Origin: Periconia sp. R9002
Lineage: Eukaryota > Ascomycota > Dothideomycetes > Pleosporales > Periconiaceae
Assembly (NCBI GenBank): GCA_023627715.1
Contig: JAMAHW010000150.1
Location: 1-43,216, forward strand
DNA length: 43,216 nt
Direction: 5' to 3'
Both the position numbers and the translations under genes were made by a program. Position 1 is the first letter of the stretch. Every line of letters begins with the position of its first letter. Shown here piece after piece: positions 11,332 through 20,774 of the stretch. The notes under the pieces are model-generated. The model saw only the letters and a list, made by a program, of their open reading frames with translations, had not been told where the DNA came from and searched no databases.

Positions 11332-12164
11332 CTAATTGTAATAATATGCGTCTACATCAGGTAGGTTGGATTCCATTGCTTCGATAAGTACGAAGTCATC
11401 CGGATTTGGGGTTGTTTCTTTTTCAATAGAATATTTATGGTCCTGGGGAGAGGACAAAATATCCCCATGAATGATCGGAGGCGGGGGGGAAGGACTAGGG
11501 GTCGCTCTAGATTTGAATGGAATGAGGCCTGGTGATAGTGGAAAGTATTCGTCATCATCAGAGAAGTAGTGGAGGTGGGTTTGGTTGATCGAAAAATTGG
11601 GGGTCGGTGAGCGAGCTATGTGGTCACAGCTTCCGTGGGCTAAGGCGAAGGTGTCGGTTGCGCTTGTGACGGTAGCCCCATTGTAATAGTTAAAGCGAGT
11701 ATTGGGCGCACTGATAGTGGGAAATTCTGTTCTGCCCCTTCACCGATGGTCGTCTCAGGAGCGTGAGACTGGACGTAGGGATAAACAACTTCTACACTGG
11801 ATTCTTCTTTAAGTTCCTTATCATGTTGAGCTTCAAGATGATATACTTCTGCATGATTATGGTTCGGTTCCGGTGCTTGGGTACAGACATTGGATCCGGG
11901 AAAAAGCTCATCTTCGCCGACTGTAGGGCCAGGGAGAGAGTTACGAGATTCATTTGCGACAGGATTGGGTATTTCTGGGTCACTTGCCACAGATATAGTA
12001 GCTTTCTTCCGTCCGTTGGATTTCGTCCCGACATACTCCCAAGCATGCATTTCCTCCATGTGCTGCTTGCAGTTGGACTCTCTCTTGGATGAGTAAGAGC
12101 ACGGAGGATACAAGCACTTATACTGAATAGGGGCCGATGAATGTTTGTCCTCGATATGTCTGTC
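11332..12164 (-). pseudogene. Severed 3' part of the C2H2 gene (beyond the TGA and a frame change)
   Basis: Directly after the TGA at 12167-12165 the same frame continues as DRHIEDKHS and then a further zinc-finger-like stretch (YKCLYPPCSYSSKRESN ... HMEEMHAW) to a stop at 11640. Near 11700-11730 the coding-like signal moves to a second frame (FPTISAPNTRFNYYNGATV onward). That frame stays open, with an acidic/proline-rich tail (HYFSDDDEYFPLSPG), to a TAG at 11332-11334. I see no intron with good splice sites that joins the two frames. This is probably the original C-terminus of the upstream gene, now uncoupled. Confidence 0.55.
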
Positions 12165-14132
12165 TCATTCTTTCTCAGTTTGCCAGCCGATGACAGAATA
12201 TTTGCACTTCCGGTCAGTGCACTTCCAGGGGAAAGGATGCGTCTTCTCATGTATCGTAAGGTCGCACTGCCGCTCGAATGATTTTTTGCTGTCGCTACAT
12301 TTGTGGGGGGCATTTTCTGACGTGGTGAATACTCGGATGATGGATTCCATTCCTTGATTCACTGGCTGTGCGTGAGAAGGGTCGCTGCCAGTTTCAGAAG
12401 TTTTGGCTTTGAGATTAGTTGCATCATTCCTCGAAAGCTCCTCAATGAGCTCTTCTTTCAATTTTGTTGCCTTGCTATGGTGTCTAATGCTTCCTGATTG
12501 GTGATAGTGAGACGCCCCACGACTCCCCCCATAAGGCTTTTCTAAAGCATTGCTGGTTCTGTGACATACCTCCGAGGTATCAAACACTTCTTCGCTTTCC
12601 CTACTAGCGTCGTAGGTACTCTCACCCCGTTTCATGAGGCCTTGTGATGGAGCATGAAAAGTTTCTTCATCCAGAGTTGATCGATTGATAGTTGATACAA
12701 GGTCTACATTTGAGAGGGACGCAGAGGAAGCTTCGGAATTACACCCAGAATCTACACCACGGGGGAGAGATGCCAAAGCAATGTCCTCCATGTGTCTTGA
12801 TAAATGGATGATGTTTGTAGTTTTTCCGTCTCCAGTGGGCTCAGAACATAACGGACACTGTCTACTTTCCCAAATTGGACCAAACTGATGTTCGATATCG
12901 AGGTGGTCAACCCAAAGTTGGCGATCTCTAAATGGAGTTGCACTGAAGCTACAATCCGTAAAGAAACATATGTATGGTTGTAAGTCGTTGAAGATGTGTT
13001 TCCTGCTTAAAATCAGTTTTTGGTTTTTATTCTTACTCGCTTGACTGTACCTCCAGGTTCGATCGCTAGTAACAATGATGGATTCACCGCAAGCACTACA
13101 TTCGAACTTTTCACCTCTTTTTGCTTCAGCTGATAAAGGTGGAACCTGCAATCTTTGCCCATTCGATACGCTTGAGACATAGAAGATAACACTCTCAGCA
13201 TATACAGTAGTTCCCAACCCAGAATCCTTGAATGTCTTCGCTGCAGGGGACTGCGCCTCATCTGTGAGCAATACATCTTCATTGCGCTGGTTGCGCTCTC
13301 TTGTGGACTGCAGACGTTTGTATCGGTTCCAGCTGGCTCTGCCCAAACAATACGCGAGGTCTAAGCCTGCTTTCGGGAATTTCGAGAGGATCAGCCCAGC
13401 ATAATACTCATGTACAGAACGCTCTTCTAATCTGAGGAGGGCAGGTTCATCACCAATGCCAGAGTCTACAGCTGGGCACTCCAAAGCTGTGCTCAAATCG
13501 ACTAGACATTCGGTATAGCTTTTGATGTCCTCGACCAACCCATATTTTTGGCTGACATCTAACTCTTTTGATGATTGATAGGAGTACTCGTCTTCACTGT
13601 CGCTCGAGTCTTCGTTTAGGGTACTGAGAATGTATCTGGTTTGATCATGGACTTTCCGCGCATTCTTGATCGTAGCCTGAACATCGTATGGACTACGCGA
13701 ATCGAGCTTATGCGAAAACTTCAGCAAAACTTGGCAAAGGCTATTGAGCGTAAGAAGCGTCGTGTCGCGAAGTGTCTTGGATCTTTCAAGTATATGGTCA
13801 AGCTTTCCGTCGGAAACACTATGTCCATCGTCCCATAGTTTAAGAGAAAAGTAGCTCCGCTTCATGATATTTCGATCCCTGCGATGCAATAACTCCAGCA
13901 AAGAACTGTTTTTTATGATGATTTCGAACAGATCTAAAGACTCGCGGAGAAGCTGCGCCACCACCCCATGATCTTTTGTATCGATGTCAGAGAGAACAAT
14001 CCCATCATTGTGTGATGACTCCATGGAGATTTGGGCCAAAGGTGTCCTGTCCGCATTGACGTCGTCGACTGCGGATGCTGCATTATCGCCGGATCGCTGG
14101 TTTCGATAGATATCAGACGAGCCGCGATGCAT
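12165..14132 (-). CDS. C2H2 zinc-finger protein, probably truncated by a nonsense codon
   Basis: Starts at ATG 14132 (MHRGSSDIYRNQRSGD) and is open to TGA 12167-12165; 655 codons if unspliced. A 48-nt in-frame, stop-free intron is likely at 13050-13003 (GTACAG ... AAGCAG). Removing it joins TWR to KHIFNDLQPYICF, the form usual in this fungal family. Visible parts: an N-terminal helical region, the segment ECSACGESI, the finger-like block DLQPYICFFTDC ... WVDHLDIEH, CPLCSEP ... HLSRHMEDIAL, and C-terminal fingers HKCSDSKKSFERQCDLTIHEKTH and WKCTDRKCKYSV. Roles are unproven; nucleic-acid or protein binding is an inference. The frame clearly continues past the TGA, so the last fingers are lost unless there is readthrough or a sequence error. 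Confidence 0.72.
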   Translation of the reverse strand: MHRGSSDIYRNQRSGDNAASAVDDVNADRTPLAQISMESSHNDGIVLSDIDTKDHGVVAQLLRESLDLFEIIIKNSSLLELLHRRDRNIMKRSYFSLKLWDDGHSVSDGKLDHILERSKTLRDTTLLTLNSLCQVLLKFSHKLDSRSPYDVQATIKNARKVHDQTRYILSTLNEDSSDSEDEYSYQSSKELDVSQKYGLVEDIKSYTECLVDLSTALECPAVDSGIGDEPALLRLEERSVHEYYAGLILSKFPKAGLDLAYCLGRASWNRYKRLQSTRERNQRNEDVLLTDEAQSPAAKTFKDSGLGTTVYAESVIFYVSSVSNGQRLQVPPLSAEAKRGEKFECSACGESIIVTSDRTWRYSQASKNKNQKLILSRKHIFNDLQPYICFFTDCSFSATPFRDRQLWVDHLDIEHQFGPIWESRQCPLCSEPTGDGKTTNIIHLSRHMEDIALASLPRGVDSGCNSEASSASLSNVDLVSTINRSTLDEETFHAPSQGLMKRGESTYDASRESEEVFDTSEVCHRTSNALEKPYGGSRGASHYHQSGSIRHHSKATKLKEELIEELSRNDATNLKAKTSETGSDPSHAQPVNQGMESIIRVFTTSENAPHKCSDSKKSFERQCDLTIHEKTHPFPWKCTDRKCKYSVIGWQTEKE

Positions 14133-14345
14133 GTTGGTATGCCCAACGTTAAGGTCGGCAGGAGGCTATCTTCTTATGCGCGTGACGGTGATTGTTAAGC
14201 GCTATCGATCAATCTTCTACATTATATCAGTGGAGAAAACAGCAACTCAATAGAAATTGACTGGACATATTTTTATTAATAAACGAGGTGGGTCGGGGTA
14301 AACTGGATGGCAAATCAGAGTGAAGCATGGAAAGGCTGAACCGAA

Positions 14346-14403
14346 GTCACAGCCAAAATTTCAAGCCCTATTAGACCATCGAGTTCGACCCACCGTCTTG
14401 AAT
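14346..14403 (+). repeat. 57-bp direct repeat, copy 2
   Basis: Starts GTCACAGCCAAAATTTCAAG and ends CCCACCGTCTTGAAT. It is the direct partner of 10853-10909 and lies just before the fragment starting at 14439. Confidence 0.75.
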
Positions 14404-14438
14404 GTACAGATTTTTATCTCTGATTTTGTTTCTTAGAA

Positions 14439-14684
14439 ATGTCGGGCTTAGAGGCGGCCGGCCTCGTCTTTGGCGTGCTCCCTATACTGATGAAGGCTGT
14501 GAAGTCGTATTCTACTGTCTCGCATACCTTCCACAATTTTCGGCATTACTCGAAAGAGGTCAAAGTGATCCAAGTCCAGTTCAAAGTTCATCATGGAATA
14601 TTTATGAACGAATGCCAGCTGCTTCTGTGCCTCGTCGAAAATGAAAGCAATACCATGTTCGAATTAACCACACTTCTCTGCTAG
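14439..14684 (+). pseudogene. Fragment resembling the N-terminal domain of fungal NLR/HeLo-like proteins
   Basis: ATG 14439 gives MSGLEAAGLVFGVLPILMKA, then KSYSTVSHTFHNFRHYSKEV, ending after 81 codons. The MSGLE-AGLV-G--P pattern followed by an amphipathic helical stretch is characteristic of N-terminal domains found on many fungal STAND/NLR-like and related proteins. Only this head is present. Nothing downstream to 15451 continues it convincingly, so I read it as a truncated relic. A short expressed peptide cannot be excluded. Confidence 0.5.
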
Positions 14685-14792
14685 GCCGCTTTACTATAAG
14701 CAGAAGCTTAACTCCAGCATTGAAGACAGTGGTTCGGAATTTAAGAAAGGGCGCTATTACTACCGATGAAGATGAACACAGTATTGTAGTCT

Positions 14793-14848
14793 AATGCCTT
14801 TTTGCCTAGAATGCCTTTTTGCCTTAAGAATGCCTTTTTGCCTTAAGA
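14793..14848. repeat. Three tandem 18-19-bp units containing TTTTTGCC
   Basis: Unit approximately AATGCCTTTTTGCCTTAAG, three times. A similar TTTTGCC-rich run occurs at 36878-36910. Confidence 0.7.
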
Positions 14849-15451
14849 GACTAACGCTCACCAACATTTCAGGAAGAATGCCTAACACTACACTAAATCT
14901 CAGCCACGAGTGGGGTCGCTTCGGAAGATACTATCTTTGTATGCATGTAGCTAGGACAAGATTGAACGAAATCATCGCTTTGCGCAGTTGATTTTTGAAG
15001 GTCTGTAATGCAACAGAGAGTTGGGCCCATATAACAAAATGTTGCATCACGTGCGCAATTAGTTGGGGTAGCGATACTCTGTGAGGATCTGAAATCAATT
15101 TTCATGACAAAATGTTGCAGTCGCTGGGCATACCCATGCAGTCCCATGCAGTTAATATCGGCGTAGATGCAGGATAGAAAACAAGATTAGTGAGTAACTC
15201 GTCGGTCTGCAGAACAATATGGCCTTTGCTGGTGTGCATACACCTATCCCGCGAAGGATCTCAAGATGCCTAGGATGCCGCCCCCGTTTTTCTCGTGTTG
15301 CCTGCTCGTTTTCGCACGTATCCCCTAGGTAATACCAAGTCCAGCCCAGGCGTTCTGCTCTCACAACTAGGTAAAACCTTTCCCTCCCCTCTCTCCTCGC
15401 TCTGTATCCACCCCACCCTATCTGCTTTCTTCTTCTTTGCGTCAGATAGAA
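14849..15451. other. Intergenic region upstream of the first rhodopsin-domain gene
   Basis: No gene supported. Pyrimidine-rich DNA (CCTTTCCCTCCCCTCTCTCC region, about 15368-15440) immediately before the ATG is typical of fungal promoters and 5' leaders. Confidence 0.4.
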
Positions 15452-16758
15452 ATGGCTAGCAAAAACGCAACGGAGGGTTACCTAGCTGAAGACACCGGCG
15501 CGACGCTAATCGCAGTCAGCATTACGTTTCTAGTACTTAATACGGTGTTCGTCGCGCTGCGGTTCTACGCACAGCGGCTAAAGCACACGGCGTTTGCGCT
15601 CGAGGAGGGTCTTGTTGTCCTATCATGGGTTGCGAATGTTGGCATTTGCGTGCTCGGAATTGGTCAGTCACATATTGTTAAGGGAACACCTACTACATAC
15701 ATGCATGGGACATTGGTCTGATTCAAATTAGTGATCGTATATTTCGCGGGGGCAGGCCGCCATCTAGTCTACAATATATTCGTCAATCCGCAGCGCCTAG
15801 TGCACTGGGCCAAATCCGTCTTCGCGCTGCAATGTCTCTACCTCGTTGCTGTCGCCGCGTCCAAGATCTCTCTATGCTTAACCTATCTCCGCATCTTCGT
15901 GGATCAAACTGAGCGACTCGTAACACATATTACTATCTGGATTATCCTCGCCAACTACGTAGCAACTGTAATTGTGATTTCCGTGCAGTGTAGGCCGTTC
16001 GCGTTCCAGTGGAATAAGAAAATACCCGGCGGGACCTGCGTCAATCAGTCAGCGATGTACAAAGCCTCTAGCGCACCGAATATCGCTACAGATGTGGTGA
16101 TGCTATTACTCCCTATTAGAACGGTGATAAGCCTGCATATATCATGGCAGCGCAGGTTAGGCGTGCTTGGGATCTTTTCCACGGGCTCCGTGTAAGCGCC
16201 CGATTCATCTATCCATCCCTCCACGATCATGCTTCTTACTCTCAGAGATACTGATTCCGCAATCAGTGGACTAATTGCTTCATGCCTCCGCATCGCATCC
16301 CTCTTGAGAACCGAACCCTTCGAGGACATTACATGTAATCCTTCCCCATCCCATCATTCAACGCCCAAACTGACTCGTCTCCAGTCGCCTGCGTTAAAAT
16401 CTACAGCTATACCATTGTAGAGCCCAGCATTTACCTCGCCGCCATCTGCTTCATCCGCCTGCGCCCCATTTTCACGCTCGTCGCGCAGAAGCTGAACCTG
16501 CAGACGCCATCCTCATCCGCCAACGCAAATCCATTGGGGGGTGGGGAACCATGCATCAAGTTGGAATCAGCGGCGCGATGTGCGGTTGGATCGCATAAAG
16601 GTGGCGTATCCAGGGCTGAGATCTCAAGAGATTCAGGAGGAGGTAGGGAGTTTAGACGGAGGAGATGGGAGGGGGTGCGAGGTGAATGTTTAGCCAACGT
16701 GTATTATTGTAACTATAATCCCTATCTACTATCTAACATACAAAAGTACGTTTTTTAA
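15452..16758 (+). CDS. Rhodopsin-domain (Pth11-like) seven-TM membrane protein
   Basis: Four exons (15452-15662, 15732-16191, 16246-16334, 16385-16758) join in phase to 377 aa. The ATG at 15452 follows a pyrimidine-rich leader. The fungal rhodopsin-type domain covers most of the protein: a first TM in ATLIAVSITFLVLNTVFVA, FYAQR-LK, a charged EEGLVVLSW, KISLCLTYLRIF, CRPFAFQWNKKIPGGTC, PNIATDVVMLLLPI and SAISGLIASCLRI. No CFEM domain precedes it. The C-terminal tail is cytoplasmic and Arg/Gly-rich. Family knowledge: Pth11-like GPCR candidates at the plasma membrane; the ligand is unknown. It ends 53 bp from the convergent MFS gene. Confidence 0.85.
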
Positions 16759-16811
16759 CCTATCTGCGTGTCTATAAACTATGTCTCTTGACAGAACAAC
16801 ATGTGCAGCCT

Positions 16812-18546
16812 TTATATGCTTCTCTTACCTCTAGTCTCGAACGGAAGCAAAACGCTAAGAATAATTAACAATCCAAACAAACTCGCACACACAAACAATG
16901 GCGCAGTGGTGTCAACATTGGCATAGCTGCCAACAAGAACTCCACTAATGCCTCCTATACGGTTGAGTACGACGCAGAGGCCATATCCAGTCGCACGATG
17001 AGCACTAGGAAGAATTTCTGGCGTATACGCATAGATGGTACCATAATAGATATTAGATGCAGCCGTGATTGCCGCGCTTACACCAACATTTTGAGCTGGC
17101 GTTCGAATTTGAGTCTGTGCATAGCAGTAAATATCCATCCAGGGACGCCTGGACTAAGGGAAAGACTTACATATCCAAATTGCAGTACCATGGTCAAAAG
17201 TGCTCCGAGGGCTAATGTACCCCGTCTACCGAAAAATTTCATCTCAACCAAAATACCCGCAATAATTGGTCCACCCAGCCCGGCAATTTGATTGATGGCA
17301 TAATTTCGCCATCTGAGATAATTAGAAGGAGGGCTATGCACATTAGCACCTCTCGTAGCCAAATAGTACGGTAAGAACGTGTGATACAACGGCGTGACCA
17401 TTCCAATGACGAACCAATTCGCTATGATAATGCTTGTTGAGTACGCTAATACGCGCGTTTCAAAGAGGCCACCAACATGTTTCCACAAGCGCAGTGAAGA
17501 CCAACGGGACTTTTCGGTATGGAGTACACGACCTTCAGATTCCAAATCCTCTAGACGAAGCGAGAAGGGTCGATCGTATCTGATGGCTAGATCTTGCAAG
17601 ACCTTAAACGCATCTTCATCGCGATTCTGTGCTATCAACCAACGAGGTGTCTGCCGCATCCGGATCAGCGATACGCGAGCAACGCTCAACACGAGAACAA
17701 GGCTTCCAGCAGTGAAGTGCAAGTATCGCCATCCCCAGTTCTTGGAGCGGGGGCAGTTCGAAGGTCCGGTAGCAGTTGAAGGACAACTATAATTGCTCAT
17801 GAAAGCCCACGCAAGAAGACCAGTGATAGTGTACCCTACAGCCCACCATATACTCATAAAAGTAATAAGCCAGGAATGGGTGACTGGGAGGAATTCAAGC
17901 AAGTTGGTAGCGTCCAAAATATAGTTTCCTCCAGCGCCTGCAGAGTATATTGCAACCCTTACTAACGTTAGACGACCAATCCATCTGGTGCCAGCACAAA
18001 ATCTTGCAACTCACATGGCAGAAAATGATATGTAACTTGGCATACCACCAGCGATTAAAACAAACGCTGCACATACAAACAAACTGCTATTGAAGGCCAG
18101 TTTCCGTCCAATAATATCGGCGGTGAACCCCCAAAGAGCAGCACCAACCAACAGTCCAATTTGAGACGCTAGAGCAACGCCGGCAATCCGTTTAGTCGGT
18201 CTTCCGAATTCCAAGTCTACAGCAGGCTGCGCAATGGATTGACAAACAATAAGAAGCTGGGGAATCAATTAGCACTCCATAGAATGACCGCTGTTTCTTG
18301 TGTGGAACGTACAGAGTCAACAGCATATCCAAATCCATTGAAGAAAAAGAGCTGCCACTGGAATGGTGTCATCCCGATTTCATCGATGGCAGAATTAGCT
18401 AATGCCATCTTCTTTGCCAGAATAGGATCAATCTTTGAGGAGTCGTAGACGTGCTCGGTTTGGTCCAAGCTGTCCGATCTGCTTTCGAACTCCCCATCCT
18501 TAGCCGTGGGGATCTGAGATGTCTTGTCGAAGTCTTCGGAAGCCAT
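16812..18546 (-). CDS. MFS transporter (sugar/organic-anion transporter-like)
   Basis: Minus-strand exons 18546-18313, 18256-18015, 17957-17171 and 17114-16812 give 521 aa, normal for a 12-TM MFS protein. The ATG at 18546 is preferred over an upstream in-frame start because it begins the conserved acidic cytoplasmic head (MASEDFDKTSQIP). Signatures: IGMTPFQWQLFFFNGFGY, MFS motif A as GFTADIIGRK between TM2 and TM3, the GAGGNY-LDA segment, FLPVTHSW, and a second-half GLGGPIIAGIL ... GRRGTLALG. These resemble fungal MFS proteins of the SV2/sugar-transporter-like group. Its 5' end faces the TauD-type gene across a 534-bp gap, suggesting shared control and uptake or export of that pathway's substrate (inference). 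Confidence 0.88.
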
Positions 18547-19080
18547 AGTTAGTACTAGTACACAGTGTGAGAACCTACAACCAAACAACGACAGTCTAAC
18601 TTTAAGTACTCTGTTGCCTACGTAACTTTCTTGTTGGAATGAAAAAGGCCCTAGATTGATTTAGGCAGGCCAACCGCGTTTGCATGATTTGGCTGCGCGG
18701 CTGTACGAATAGTGTATCAACAAGATGACAAGGTTGCAGACATCAACCGAATACGCACAGCCTTACGTTAGCATCCAATCGCAGCGCAGCTGGGATGTCG
18801 ATATCAAGCACGCAAAATGCATGCAGATGGCGACACGGGATCACCTAAAGATAAGAATCGTTTGGTGGATACGTGCTTCTACGCCAATATTTGCAAGATT
18901 GGCCCTGTCATACTTTCCCGGAAATGCAAGATGAGTGTAGTCAGGTGGAGTTATGCCCCTCTCATTAGTAACCGAAGTCTGCTTGTATGATCACTAATAT
19001 ACAGACATCAACTGCATATAAGACATCGAGTGCTATCAACAACTTTGGGTCGCCTTGGATACATTTACATAGCTATCATA
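18547..19080. promoter_or_regulatory. Divergent promoter region between MFS and TauD-type genes
   Basis: No gene seen. The two genes are transcribed away from each other from this interval. A small plus-strand frame at 18725-18934 has no motif. I see no clear operator. Confidence 0.4.
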
Positions 19081-20195
19081 ATGGTTTTGGTACACACTGG
19101 ACTCACTCAAGAGGTGCTCAGTTATAAAGCGCCAAATCCACCCGTCAAAGAATTTGTGCCTCCAAAAGATCGCGCATTCTTCGCAGACCCTTCAAAAGCT
19201 CGGCTTCTCTCTGCGGCACACTCTATTAAGAAACTTACGCCCTTTGTGGGCACAGAACTTGGCGGCATTCAACTTAGCCAGCTCACGCCAGAGCAAAAGG
19301 ATGATCTAGCACTCCTAGTGGCCGAGCGAGGGGTGGTCTTTTTTCACGGACCTGACTATCGATCAGCAGTATGAACTCACAAGGCATTACGGTCTCCAAG
19401 ACCGCGACCCCAACCAAGTCGATCCTCGTCATGTGACCATTCTTGGGAGAGATGAGTACGCGCAATATCTGTTATTCAACACATCTGATCTAACATCTCC
19501 AGCGACATTCGAGCTTTTGCCAATTATGGATCCGACTTCCATTCCGACCATTCATTCGAAGCCAATCCCCCAGCGTATACGATGCTCCGCTTGATCCGCA
19601 CCCCCGAAACAGGCGGCGACACTATTTGGACATCCCAAACTGCATTGTACGACAAGTTGAGCCCGCATTTCAAGAATCTTGTAGAGGGCCTTGGGGCGGT
19701 GCACTCGTCAGAGCACGGCTATGTGAATGCCATCAATCGCGGCGTACAACCATTCCGGGGTCCGCTGAGACGGACGCATCCATTGGTGAGAACACATCCC
19801 GTCACAAGACAAAAGAGTCTCTTCTACAATCCCGCTTTCATCGTCCACCTTGAAGGTTTGAAGGGCGCTGAGGCACTGCACATGCTGAATTTTCTACGGG
19901 AGTAGGTAGTTTCGTACATTCTCCAAATGCTTTGTTGAAATGCATAGGCTGACTGGTACTCAGACATGTACATACTGCAGATGATTTGACGGTACGCTGG
20001 AAATGGGAGCCAGGAAGTGTTGCGTTTTGGGACAATCGTATTGTTGCGCATCGAGCTGTTCCCGGAGGGTACAGTCCTGAAGAGCGGGAGGGAAAGCGAA
20101 CTGCTGTTTTTGGTGAACGCCCGTTTTTCGACAGGCTTACAAGTGTTACGTTAGGTGAGTATAAGGGAAAACCGCAGCATGACGATACAGAGTAG
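19081..20195 (+). pseudogene. TauD/TfdA-family alpha-ketoglutarate dioxygenase gene with a frameshift
   Basis: Exons 19081-19455, 19503-19901 and 19964-20195 have good splice sites and matching phases. The family sequence is clear: VAERGVVFF, iron ligands in FHSDHSFEANPPAYTML (HxD), GGDTIW, the distal His in FWDNRIVAHRAVPGGY, and the cosubstrate Arg region GKRTAVFGERPFF. Between VVFFHG and DLTIDQQYELTRHYG the frame changes at about 19347-19352 with no room for an intron; exon lengths total 1006 nt, not a multiple of three. A 5-nt deletion in an ancestral GQ-D codon stretch would explain it (inference). As written, the first frame stops at 19374, after about 97 residues and before the metal site. 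A sequencing error would restore an intact enzyme of about 336 aa. Expected reaction: Fe(II)/2-oxoglutarate-dependent hydroxylation, for example of sulfonates. Confidence 0.8.
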
Positions 20196-20774
20196 TGAAC
20201 ATAGTAAATACGTAGCAACTAGTTTAAAATAGAATGAGGTGGGGTTAAGAATAGTAGGAAAAGTAGAGGTATACTACTTTTTCAATCTATTTTTTCTCTA
20301 TTAAAAGTGCTTTCTTCTTCGCGATTTTTCTATGTATGTATATTAGCTATAATGATAAACTATCTTTTCCATTTTTTCCCACTGGGCTTGGGTAGCCTAG
20401 ACCGTATTACTGTTTTAAGTATTTCTAGCTTTTAAAAATATTATTGATCATACTATAAGCACTTATGAATTGATAGAATGAGATCTACATATACACATAT
20501 AAGATACATGTACTAACGCCTTATTAACTTACTCACGTGATAACACATATATTCCCTCTCCAGCGCTTACAGCTTAAGCTCCAACCCCAGGTTTGTGGAT
20601 TAGATATCTACTTGTCGTAAGAGTGTAGAGAGCAATATCGAATCGGGAAGCAGAGTGAGTTTCTCCAAGTTTTTGAGTTTTTGAGGGATGAGCTGGTGGT
20701 GATAGAAGTGTACAGGTGCAGAAGTAGTCTTGAAGACAAAAATCTCATAGAATTTGAAATTTGAGATAGTTTTC
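20196..20774. other. Intergenic region with a degenerate dispersed repeat (copy A, about 20226-20345)
   Basis: No gene seen. The left part contains a purine-rich run, GAGGTATACTACTTTTTCAA and a T/C-rich run with TCTCTATTAAAAG. This matches, more weakly, the repeats near 27.6, 30.7 and 41.1 kb. The rest is AT-rich. Confidence 0.45.
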
